DNA from: Ketobacter sp964016105
Lineage (GTDB): Bacteria > Pseudomonadota > Gammaproteobacteria > Pseudomonadales > Ketobacteraceae
Assembly: GCA_964016105.1 (NCBI GenBank)
Contig: CAXHEX010000008.1
Span: 1 to 64,000, forward strand
Reading direction: 5' to 3'
DNA length: 64,000 nt
Made by a program: the position numbers and the translations under genes. The notes beneath the pieces were generated by a model. That model saw nothing but the letters and a program-made list of their open reading frames with translations. It did not search any database and was not told the origin of the DNA. Every line of letters begins with the position of its first letter. Position 1 is the stretch's first letter. Of the stretch, positions 34,001-44,700 are shown piece after piece.

Positions 34001-35695
34001 GTATGAAGGTTTGTCTTTAACACCACGCAATACCGATGGCGTTTGCCCTGTCTTAACCTGCATCAACTGCTGCAGGTCTTGTAGATCCTTTGGCAAAAAC
34101 GCGGTTCGACATTTATAGTGATCGCGGCCCGCAGCACAAGTTCGCGTAATGGAGTCCAGGGACAACTCAGCTCGCTGCTCCAGAGTATGCTGCATGGCTT
34201 CTTGCCATTGACCAACGGAAATCCATTGCTTGGCTGAAGCCAATACCAGCTTGGGTACCCAGGGTTCCGGGGCCGGTTCTTCTTCAACTTTTTTCGCCTT
34301 GGGCACGTATTCTTCAAGAATCACATGCACGTTGGTTCCAGTAAAAGCAAAGCCGCTTAAGCCGGCACGTAACTTACCATCGGCGGGTTTGTATTGATCC
34401 CAATCCGTAAGTTGGTCGGTAATCTTAACCGCCATTTTATTCCAGGGAATATAAGGATTGGGTGTCTTGTAATTGATATGGGGGGGTATGGTGCGATGGC
34501 GCAGGGATTGAATGAGCTTAATCAGCCCGGCCGATCCCGCCGCCGCTTCACCGTGACCCACATTGGTTTTTACCGACCCAACCAAAAGAGGATGGCTTCG
34601 GGTTTGGCCCGCGCAGTAAACCGTATTAAGTGCTCCCAACTCTATGGGATCACCCAACGGTGTACCGGTACCGTGGGCTTCGATGTAACTCACATCTTGA
34701 GGTTCCAAATCCGCATTTTTTAATGCAGATCTGATTACGTCTTCCTGTGCAGATTCGTTAGGCGCCACAAAACCCTGAGACTTACCGTCCTGGTTGATAG
34801 CGGTGCCTTTTACGATGGCAAGAATATTATCGCCGTCACGCTCCGCATCGGATAAACGCTTGAGCATAACAATGCCGCAACCCTCTGAACGGGCATAACC
34901 GTCAGCGGAAGCATCAAAGGTTTTACAATGGCCATCCGCCGCCAACATACGCGCTTTAGAGAAAACGATGGAAATAGCGGGGTTCAAGACCAGGTTTACG
35001 CCACCGGTTAAAGCGGTGTCGCACTCCCCTGCCCGCAGAGACTGACAGGCATAATGAAATGCTGTCAGTGAAGACGAACAGGCCGTGTCCACTGCCAAAG
35101 CGGGGCCTTTAAAGTTATACAAATAGGACACCCTACCAGCTACGGCACTCATGGCGTTACCGATTCCCTGCCAAGGTGTCAGTTTCTCTGCGGAGCCAAG
35201 GATGCTCCCCAGATGAGCGTAATCCGCCGAAGCAATTCCAACAAATACGCCCGTTCGGGTTCCATTTAAACTGCCGGGCGCATAGCCCGCGGTTTCCATG
35301 GCCTCATGGCAAACTTCCAACAACAAGCGGTGCTGTGGATCGATATCTTTGGCTTCCCGTGGTGAGATACCAAAGAAATCAGCATCAAAACAATCGGGGT
35401 CATCTATCATCCCCAACGCTTTGGTGTACATCTTGCCCGGTGCATCCGGGTCAGGATCGTACAGATCATCCATGTTCCAGCGTTCATCGTTTTCCTGCTG
35501 GGTAATACAATCCACGCCGTTGTAGAGATTATCCCAAAACGCATCCGGGTTGATGCTGCCGCCGGGAAGGCGGCAACCCATGCCCACTATGGCGATGGTC
35601 TCGTGAGCGGCTTTTTTGTAGCCAGCCAGCTCACGTTTCAGGGTTTTAATCTCTTTTAATGCGTTGAGCATTAATTCTTGTGTTGATTTGCTCAT
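31013..35695 (-). CDS. Type I PKS, single module KS-AT-KR-ACP
   Basis: Protein of 1560 residues forming extension module 3. An N-terminal coiled-coil docking helix (1-30) precedes a KS (about 35-460) with the catalytic Cys in DTACSSS near 204 and His in EAHGTGT and NVGH. The AT (about 560-870) has GHSVGE near 657 and HAFH, indicating malonyl-CoA. There is no DH or ER; the linker before the KR is the structural sub-domain. The KR has GGTGSLG near 1190, Ser in YSSIAS and Tyr in HYSAAN near 1330, so a beta-hydroxyacyl is expected. The ACP Ser is in GIDSLLA near 1496. The acidic tail (DEDEEDVVEGVL) should dock with the TubC-type domain of the next protein. It is 31 bp downstream of the two-module PKS. 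Confidence 0.93.
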   Translation of the reverse strand: MSKSTQELMLNALKEIKTLKRELAGYKKAAHETIAIVGMGCRLPGGSINPDAFWDNLYNGVDCITQQENDERWNMDDLYDPDPDAPGKMYTKALGMIDDPDCFDADFFGISPREAKDIDPQHRLLLEVCHEAMETAGYAPGSLNGTRTGVFVGIASADYAHLGSILGSAEKLTPWQGIGNAMSAVAGRVSYLYNFKGPALAVDTACSSSLTAFHYACQSLRAGECDTALTGGVNLVLNPAISIVFSKARMLAADGHCKTFDASADGYARSEGCGIVMLKRLSDAERDGDNILAIVKGTAINQDGKSQGFVAPNESAQEDVIRSALKNADLEPQDVSYIEAHGTGTPLGDPIELGALNTVYCAGQTRSHPLLVGSVKTNVGHGEAAAGSAGLIKLIQSLRHRTIPPHINYKTPNPYIPWNKMAVKITDQLTDWDQYKPADGKLRAGLSGFAFTGTNVHVILEEYVPKAKKVEEEPAPEPWVPKLVLASAKQWISVGQWQEAMQHTLEQRAELSLDSITRTCAAGRDHYKCRTAFLPKDLQDLQQLMQVKTGQTPSVLRGVKDKPSYKVAFLFSGQGAQFEGMGQAMYEHVPAFRHHFQQVADLLNPLLDAPLDSIMWGEESDKLNHTNYTQPALFALEYALAKTWMQWGIKADVLAGHSVGEIAAATIAGVFSLKDACILVAARSRLMAKTELGAMTVVFTSEQQTQEWIADHPGLQICAMNGPLNTVVGGKPELVEAFESSLKQQDIQFMRLPVRHAFHTDAMEPILEEFAQELQQIKFQNPRLRVLSNLTGEHVGKRMATVDYWVQQLRQPLNFLACAKGLLDAKVDVAIEIGPGAALVSMVRDTYDEISKQNQGEDKALNPLVSVANMQKSMSGLDSLTLSMAQLYVAGLDLDWQQIIPVKQVMPVHLPTYRYQRESIWNDTLRDYYQRQELPDKAKDWLYQLRWDAATTPLDELPVEQGSWLLLLPAYSLAQPFQTQLEQSGASVNVGCYQLQSDGVVLDLDQKQETWSTEGSSDISELLSQALNSGSCSESQGAPIKLVLSTAQLNGFSGSDNYQGMIASLTQLMLTVAKTVQQAQNVELYLITQSATALDNQSTEVVVEQSMVLGFAKNLALELADKMRCALDLESWDSSNIEHCIKLFSQQGNDPWLCLRDGKVMNPSLTRVLPESLSNRQHKLRDDSFYVIAGGTGSLGIAIAQWMVKLGARHIALLSRSGLRDDVKPAIEELQEQGAQIVVPEVDITDRSALKGALSLLRAENPIKGLVHAAGLFELCPVQELTVDRCTNLMNNKVLGIQWLDQLTDEDDLDFFVAYSSIASVWGSAGNFHYSAANQVVDAVIQRRRQQGKTALALNWGPWAESGMVTGESAEQAEKRGLLQMDKAIGTQVFGRLINSDRTQVVVADVVWKRFKPLMEITPAGALLRTVDDVVSMDDMASGEVELNADDLAFKEEFANCPEAEREERLLIYLKQQLAKALQMTPEAVDDTQPLIDMGIDSLLAVEFKNRVTKVTEVELPVVRMLGGANLSDVARWMAEGYSEQLNQDTTADEDEEDVVEGVL

Positions 35696-35726
35696 TGAGG
35701 CCCCCGAGCCAGTTTAAGATTTTGGA

Positions 35727-38700
35727 TCAATCGTCTTCTTCGTCATCCAACTCCGCTTCCAGCAGAGCGGCCAACTCATCATCGGAGAGTTCGTCCAATT
35801 GATCCTCTTCTTCTTGTTGCTCAGTTTGCGCAGCTTCGGCGTTGGCCTCTTCCGCGTCTTGCTCAGCTTCCGCCATCTCATCGGCAAACATATCCTGAAT
35901 CAGGAAGGTACTTAAGCTGGATACCGTGGGGTACTTAAACATCAGCGTGGCGGGTAATTGCTTACCGATCAACGCACACAGTATGTTTCGTAGTTCCACC
36001 GCCATCAGAGAGTCCAGACCCAATTCCTGAAGAGGCTGGTTGGGGTTGATGTTCTCTGACTCATCCAGACCCATTACTCGAATAATCTGCTCACAGATCT
36101 TATCGATCAGCATGGGCGTTCGCTCGTCGATAGGCGCATCAGCCAGGTTAGCTCGGAACTCGTCAGCCATCTTCTGCAGATCCGCATCCACACCCACACT
36201 GGCTTTCACATCCAATTCAGACAGGAATGGAGGAATAGAGCCGGACATGTTGGCTAGAGCGGCCCAGTCGATCACCATCAAGCCGCGCTGAACAGGATTG
36301 CTTTCCAGCAATTGACCGAACCACTTGAGACCTTCTTCCGGATCGATCAGGTGCACACCAGAGGCCGCCGCGTTCGCTTCAACCTGGCTGTTGGCTGCCA
36401 TACCCACTTCGCCCCATGGACCCCAGTTGATGGCCATACCGGGCATGCCCAGACCGCGACGGTAGTATGCCAATCCGTCGAGGAAGGCGTTGGCCGCAGC
36501 GTAGTTGGCCTGTCCTGGTGCTCCCAACAAGGAAGACAAGGAGGAGAACAACACGAACATATCCAGGTTCATGGACTTGGTGGCTTCATGCAGGTACCAG
36601 GCGCCAGCAAGCTTCGGTGCCATAACCTTCTCGAAGCTGGCCATATCCTGGTTCACCACAAAGGCGTCTGCCAGTACACCGGCCGCGTGAATCACACCCG
36701 CCAGCGGCATGCTATTTTCCGCCACAGTTTGCATCATGGCTTCCACGGCTTCGCGATCACCGGAGTCTGCTTTCACAGTAGTAACTCGAGTGCCCTTGGC
36801 TTCGATGGCTTTAACGCCATCGGGATCCACGTCACGCACATCCCGTCGTGCAGCCAATACCACTTCGCCGGCGCCGTGATCCGCCAACCAGTTGGCGAAC
36901 AACATACCCAAGCCACCACTTGCACCGGTGATCAGGTAAGAGCGATCGTCTTTAACCGCGATCTCAGGATCGTCTGGGTTAATCAGGATCTTACCAACGT
37001 GCTTACCTTGGGCCATGTAGCGGAAGGCATCCATGGCTTCTTTGTGCTTGAACACAGTGTAAGGCAGAGGCTGGTAGTGTCCGGCTTCCACGTTCACTAC
37101 GATTTCCTGCATCATTTCACGCAGTGCCATTGGGTTCTGCAGTGTCAGCACAACCAGGTCAAAGGCTTCATAGTAAATGTCTTCGCGGAAGGCCTTCACG
37201 CGATCGTCGCCCCAGATGTCCGCCTTACCGATTTCAATAAAGCGGCCATTTTCGTTAAGCAGGTTCATGCTGGTGGTAATGAATTCCCCGGCAAGGGAGT
37301 TCAACACCACATCCACACCTTCGCCGCCGGTTACGTTGCGAATCTGCTGGGCAAAATCCAAAGAGCGAGAGTCAAACACATGCTCAACACCGATCTTATG
37401 GAGATAATCCCGCTTCTTCTCACTTGCGGTAGCGAAGACTTCGGCTCCGATGTGCTTGGCAATGTAGATTGCCGCCAAACCAACACCACCGGCACCGGCG
37501 TGGATCAACACGCGCTCACCTTTCTTCAACTTGGCCAGATTCTTCAAGCCATGCAGAGCGGTACAGTACACAACCGGTATGGTGGACGCTTCGTTCACAG
37601 ACAGGTTGGCAGGTACTTTGTTGGCCAACTTAGCGTCGGTAACGGTTTGGGTACTCATACAGGATGAAGTCAATGGCACCATCACCACATCGCCCACCTG
37701 GAAGTCAGTTACCTCACTACCCAGCTCAATAACTTCACCGATACATTCACCACCTAACGGTCCAGCTTCACCGGGATACACATCCAACACACCCATTACG
37801 TCACGGAAGTTCAAGCCAGCGCTCAACACTTTCACGCCGATTTCCTGGGCGCCCAACTTGGGAGGCTCGAAAGACACAAACTTGAGGTCTTCGAACGTTC
37901 CCTTCTTCTCGATAATCAAGCGATAGGGTGCTTCTGGGATTGGCATACCCGCTGCTTCAACACCGCTGCGAGCCAAGCGAGCCACGAAGCGAGAACCGCG
38001 ACGGTAAGCCACCAGTTTCTCAGTGGGTTGCTGCAGCATTTCCTGAACAACCGCTTTCGCTGCTCGGCCATCGCTCTCTGCATCTACGTCCACCAATACG
38101 GCGGAGTATTCAGAGTGCTCCATATCCAACACTTTACCGAAGCCAATCACAGTGGACTGGGCTGGATTTACCTGAGTATCACTGCGCTGCACACTCACAG
38201 CGGACTCGGTAACACACCACAATCGAGGTGAGTTAGTACCGGACATGAGCTGCAATGCTTTCAGCATATTCAGGATGGGCGAGAAGGTACGCTGTTGCAG
38301 TGCCATCAAATCGTCGCCAGGCATATCTTGAGGCGCTACGTAAATCAAACCGGCCACTTTCTCGATACCGCCTACAGCACCAATGGCTTGCATCCACTGA
38401 CCACCGTCACTTGGGTTGAGCTTGATGGTACTACCATCCTGCTCGAATCCAGTGGCGTCGGCGTCACATTGAACGTGCCAGCACTGGGCATCCGTTTGAG
38501 CAGCCACTTCGTTAGTGATCGCCAAGGACAAGCTATTGCTCTCGCCAACCACCAGGTAGTTACCCGCTAAAGGTTTAACTTCTTGATCAGAAGGAATGGC
38601 TTGGGTCTTCCAATGTACTTGGTAATGGCAATCGAAAGGATCTTTGCTGATGGCTCTCAGCAAGGCTTCTTTCGGAGCACGCTTACTGTGGAGGGTTTCC

Positions 38701-41700
38701 ACATCGATCAGAATGTTGCCCTGATCGTCGTACACCTGGATGGTGTGGGAGTAACTTTCTGCCACTTCCTCTGGGTTTTCTGGTGGGTTCTTAATCTTAA
38801 CGTGACACCACAGCTCCGTAGTGGGCTTGGTGAAGAACCGCAGATTTTCCAAAGCGAATGGGATGTAGATGGCATCCACCTTCGTAGTGTCAAAGTCTTC
38901 ATGCATACTGGCCAGAGCCGAGCTTTGGAAACAAGAATCCATTAATCCGGGATGGATAATGTACTTGCCCTGCTCCATGGCTGACTCAGGAACACGCAAC
39001 TTGGTGAGGGTTTCCCCTGGACGACGCCAGAACGCCTTGATCCAACGGAACTGGGATCCCAGCTGATAACCCACTTTCCACATTTCGCCGTAGAACATGT
39101 CGCCATCCAGTTGGTGAGTAGCACGGCCCTGGATTTGCTCAATGTCTTCTGGAGTTAGTACCTGAGTGGCATCGGGGCCTTCACAGGCGGTGACGTTCAT
39201 GCTGGCGTGCATGGTCCAATCGTTTTCACCGCTGGACTTGATGTCACGGCTGAAGCCTTTCACTTCAAAGTCGGGGCTGTCTTTGCCGGACAGTTTCTTG
39301 AAGCCGTAATGCAAACGACGCTGCTGACCTTCTTCCAAGATAAAGGGCTCTGGGAATACCACGTCGTCCAGATTAACCGGTTTCTCTCCGTAAACATCGC
39401 GAGCACACAAGATGGTGTTGGCAACGTGGAATGCTCCGGGTGCAACCACCACTTCGTAGAGACGGTGATCATCCAGATTAAACGGATGCTCCGCTCCGAA
39501 GTTGTTCTCGAAGTAGAAATCATCGCTCATGGGTGAGCGCAGCATGTTCAATACGTTCTCTGTAACTTCACCCATAGCGCCGCCTCCTACAGCCATTCCG
39601 GTGTCGTTGTCACCCAGCCAGTAACGCTTACGATCGAACGCATAGCTAGGCACCGCCACTCGCTGGCGACTGAAAGGTTGATCGAACGCTTTCCAATCCA
39701 GATCCACTCCCAAGGAGTAAAGCTGACCAGCAGCCAGGTTGAATTGACGTCCAGAATCTTGCTTGGCACGTAGAGTGTGAACAAAACGGCACTTCTCTTG
39801 ACCCAGAATCTGGGTAGCCAAACCGGTGAGGGTTGAGCCAGGGCCAATTTCCAGACACAGATTCACTTCTTTCTCTGGCAATTGGTTGATGGCTTTCACA
39901 AACATCACAGGGCGCTTAACGTGATCTACCCAGTAGGCCGCTGTAGACATCTCACCTTTGTTCAACTCGCCAGTAACCGTGGACACGATATCCATGTTGG
40001 CTTTGCCAAAGGTAATGCTTTCGGCAACGGCTTTGAACTCATCCAGCATGGGCTCCATCATATTGGAGTGGAATGCGTGGGACACTTTCAGTAAGCGGGC
40101 ATCGATGTCTTTGGCTTTGGCCTTTTCGATCAGAGCGGCAATGCCAGAAGCAGTACCGGATACCACAGTGTTACCAGGCGCGTTATAGGCTGCAGCCTGA
40201 ACTTCAGTTTCACCTTCTAACAGCGCTGCCACATCCTCTTCTGTGCTGAGGATGGCCGCCATGTCACCGGTTTCACATTTTTCTACCATCAAGCGACCGC
40301 GGGCAACGATCAAGCGCATGGCGTCTTCCAGACTCATAATGCCAGCCAATACCGCGGCGGCAAATTCACCCACGCTGTGTCCAACCATGACAGAAGGCTT
40401 GATGCCCAGGCTCTGCCAGTGACGGGCCAGTGCGTATTCCAAAGCAAAGATGGCGGGTTGAGTGTATTGAGTGTTATCGATCTCTTCAGAGCGATCACCC
40501 CACAACAATTCCAACAGGGAGCTTGCGGCTTCCTGCTCGAACAGTTTGTCGCACTCATCCAAATGCTGTTTGAACGCAGGGTTGGTTTCATACAGATCTT
40601 TTGCCATACCGGCATACTGAGAACCCTGACCTGTGAACAACCAGGCAGTACCGGTGGTGATCACATCACCCTCGCCTTTGAAGCTGCCGTTTACCGATAC
40701 GCCTTCGGCGATCTGCTTCAACTTATCGGCAGCGCCGGCCGCATCGGGAGCCACTACGGAAACGCGGTGCTCAAAATGCTGTCGGGCAGTGTTGGCAGTG
40801 AAAGCGATGTCGGCAAAATTGACCGCCTGCTGGTTGAGGTTGTCATCCTGCAGGAACTCCGCGTAACGCTTAGCCAAACCAAGAACAGCACCTTCAGTCT
40901 TACCAGACAGAGTCAACAGATGGCTCTTACGCTCAGTGGCGTTGATCACCTCAGCGCGCTTGGGCGCTTCTTCCAGAATCATGTGCACATTGGTGCCGCT
41001 GAAACCGAAGGAGCTGATACCCACGCGACGGGTACGCTCACCGGCTTTCCACTCTCTTGATTCAGTGGGAATAGTGAACTTGGACGCGTCCACAGCAATG
41101 TGTGGATTGAACTTGGTGAAGTGCAGGTGCGGTGGAATCTCTTCGTGTTGCAGAGACAAAGCCGCTTTCATCACACTGGATACACCGGCAGCGGATTCCA
41201 AGTGACCGACGTTGGTTTTCACGGAGCTGATGATCAATGGGTTTTCACTGGTACGGTTAGTACAGTACACAGATTCCAGGGACTGAACTTCAATGGGATC
41301 ACCCAATGGGGTTGCCGTACCGTGGGTTTCTACCCAATCAACGTCATCCACTGTCAAACCAGCATTGGCCAGTGCAGCTCGAATAACGGTTTCTTGAGAC
41401 GGTCCGTTGGGTGCAGTCAAACTACTGGAGCGGCCATCCTGGTTAACCGCAGAGCCTTTGATTACAGCGATGATGTTGTCACCGTCACGCTCCGCATCCG
41501 ATAGACGCTTAAGGGCCAGAACACCCACACCTTCACCACGTACATAACCGTCCGCAGTTTCGTCAAAGGTCTTACAACGGCCTTCTTTTGACAGCATGTG
41601 TGCTTTAGACAATGCCACAAAGGTTTCTGGCATGACCATGGCGTTTACACCGCCCGCCAATGCCATGTTGCACTCACCGTTGCGCAAACTTTGCGCCGCC

Positions 41701-44700
41701 AAGTGAATGGCTACCGCAGAAGAAGAACACGCAGTATCAATGGTCATGGTGGGGCCTTGCAGACCCAGGTTGAATGCCACACGACCGGCGATCACGTTCA
41801 GTGCGTTACCGGTGGGAATGAACATGATGTCTTCTTCCCGAGCGCCGGTGGCACAGGCACGTATGTATTCGTTGGCACCCACACCCACAAACACACCGGT
41901 TTTACTGCCGTTAACCGAGTTTGGCGCATAGCCGGAGTTTTCCAACGCACTCCAGGCGGCTTCCAGTACCAAACGTTGTTGCGGTTCCATGCTCTCGATT
42001 TCGCGAGGCGCGATACCGAACAGCTTGCCATCGAAGTATTCAATATCGTCGATCAAACCTGCAGACAAAGTGTAAGTCTTGCCAGGGGCATCTTCGTTCT
42101 TATCCAGATACTGGTTCACATCCCAACGATCACTTGGATCGTCGTTGATGCCACACTCGCCGTTCTTCAACAGCTTCCAGAAATCACCGGGGCCGTTAGG
42201 TGCCATGGGCATCTTGGAGCCGATACCGACGATGGCGATAGGCTCACCGCTGTACTGACCTGCACTAACGGTTTCTGCTTCGCTACCTTCGCCGTAGAGT
42301 GACTCAGAAAAGAACTCGGCGATCTTGTTAATGGTGGGGTAATCGAAGATCAGGGTCGCTTTCATGGCCTGGCCAGTGTCCGCTTCCAACTGTTTCTTGA
42401 TTTCCAACGCCATGATGGAGTCGATTCCCAAGTCCATCAGCGGCATTTCAGGGTCAACGATCTCCCCTTCGGCTTTACCGGTTACCTTACCTAGTAGGGT
42501 TTGCAGGTAACCCACGATTTTCTCTGCCCGCTCTCCAGTTTCAAGCGCAGTGAGAGACTTGAAGAATGCGGATTTTTCACCGGTCACGCCAGCACCGGCA
42601 GACAGGTTACGACCCAAAGTACCAAACATGGGGTGAGGACGACGCATTTCCAGAATTTCACGGAAACGGCTCCAGTCCACATCCACCAGAGTTTGATGGG
42701 CATTGCCACCATTCCAGGCCTTGCTCATGAATTCAATGGCAGATTCAGGTTCGAACGGAGTCAAACCACGACGTTCTGCTTCTTCAGCAGCTTCGCCAGT
42801 GGCCATACCTGCGCCACCCCATGGCCCCCAGTTAAAGCCCACTGCAGGTAGACCTTTGGCAAGACGATAATCCACCAAGCCATCCAGGAAGTGGTTGGCA
42901 GCGGCGTAGTGCGCCATACCACCGGAACCCCATACAGAAGCGATAGAAGAGAATACCGCAAATACATCCAGCTCTACATTTTCACTGGCGTTATGCAGGT
43001 TGATGGCACCTTCCAGCTTGGAGCGGCTTACCTGTTCCCACTGCTCTACGGTCATTTCGTGGGTAAGGTTAATAGCGCTCACACCGGCGGCATGAACGAT
43101 ACCTTTAAGGGGGTTAGCTGATTTAGCCAGCTCGTTAACCAGTTGGTTTACGGCTTTAGCATCCGCCACATCCACATTGGCCACGGAAACAGTGGCACCA
43201 TCGGATTTCAGTTTTTCAAGCAACTCGGCGCGATCCGCTTCCAGCGACTCCAGATCACCGCGACGGCTCATCAACACAAGATGACGAGCGCCACTGCGTA
43301 CCAAGGCGTCGGCTACGTATAAGCCCAAGCCACCCAAGCCACCACTTACCAGGTAGCTGCCTTCGGAATCCAAAGATACGGTCTTGGCAGAAGGCAGTCG
43401 GTCTTGGCCTAATCTTAATACTTTTCGATCTGGACCTTGGTAGCTAACAGCGTCTTCCTGAGCCTGAGAGTTCAATTCAGCCAACAGGGAAGTGGCCATT
43501 TCCTCGGGACTTCCGGATACATCAACGATGCCGCCCCAAAGCTCGCCCACTTCCAGGGCAAAACCTTTGGCGAAGCCCAGCATGGGATAAGCAGCCAGGT
43601 TAATACCGGCGTTGTCATCTTGAGAATACGCGTTTTCACTGACACACCAGAATCGGATCGGGCTGCCCGCATCGGCACCGCTTACCAAAGCTTTAGCGGT
43701 TGCCAGAGCTGAATGGATTTGGCCGTGAACAACGCCGGGCAGATCTTCCAACTGGTTAGGCATAGCGGGCGCTACCAGCAATACGGGAAGAGTTTTACCA
43801 TCCGCTATGGCCTTTTCCTGCAGCGGGGCCAGAACATCTTTGATGGCATCGGCGTCATCGCTTAAGGACAATTGCGTAATTTGAGTTTGACCCTGAAGTG
43901 ATGCTAACCAGGATGCGTTATCGGCAATCACCACTAGCTCATCAAAGCTGCTTGCAGCGCCTTCTTTGGGAGCAGGCAATTCAGTGGCGAACCAGTCGGT
44001 GTTGTAAAGTAAGCGGCCGAAGGACATGCCTGCAGCTTTGCTGTAATTACCAATACGGATTTTATCCACCCAGAAACTTTGCTTCTGATAGGGATAAGTC
44101 GGCAGGTCAACGCGAGCACACTTACCACCCACAAACATCTTGGACCATTCAATATCCAAACCGGCACAATGAAGGGCTGCAACCACTTCTGTGAGGTGCT
44201 CTGATTCCGCTTTTTGGAAATCAACACTGTGCTGGTAAGTAATTGGTGTGGTTGTGTCGATGCACTGGGGCGCCAGTTTAACCAGGTTGGCACCAGGTCC
44301 GATTTCCAAACAGGTTTGAACTTTTTGCTCACCCAACTCCTGGGCCGCATTCAAGAACAATACCGCATCACGTACGTGCTCAACCCAGTACTCTGCTTTC
44401 TTCACATCTTGAGTGGCAGTTTTACCGGTTTTGCTGGAAATAAAGCGAATGCGAGGTGCCTTTAACTTCACCGCGGCAACCACTTTGCCAAACTCTTCCA
44501 GCATGGGCTGCATCATGGGTGAGTGGAAAGCGTGAGATACCGTGAGCATTTTCGCTTTGATGTTCTCGTCGCTCAGCAAAGCAACCGCCTGCTCTACTGC
44601 CGGTGTTTCACCGGAGATAACGCAGTTACGTGGACCGTTAACCGCTGCGATATCGATAACGCTATCCAGGGTTTCAATAGTGCTACGTACTTCTTCGGCG

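Noticed and set aside
31013..35695. Possible dehydratase domain in PKS module 3
   Set aside because: Between AT and KR there is no HxxxGxxxxP-type motif nor the matching Asp motif; only the structural KR sub-domain is seen.
36312..37667. 451-codon open frame on the + strand
   Set aside because: It lies entirely antisense to the ER/KR part of the two-module PKS, whose domains are unambiguous; its translation has His/Gly-rich, shadow-like composition.
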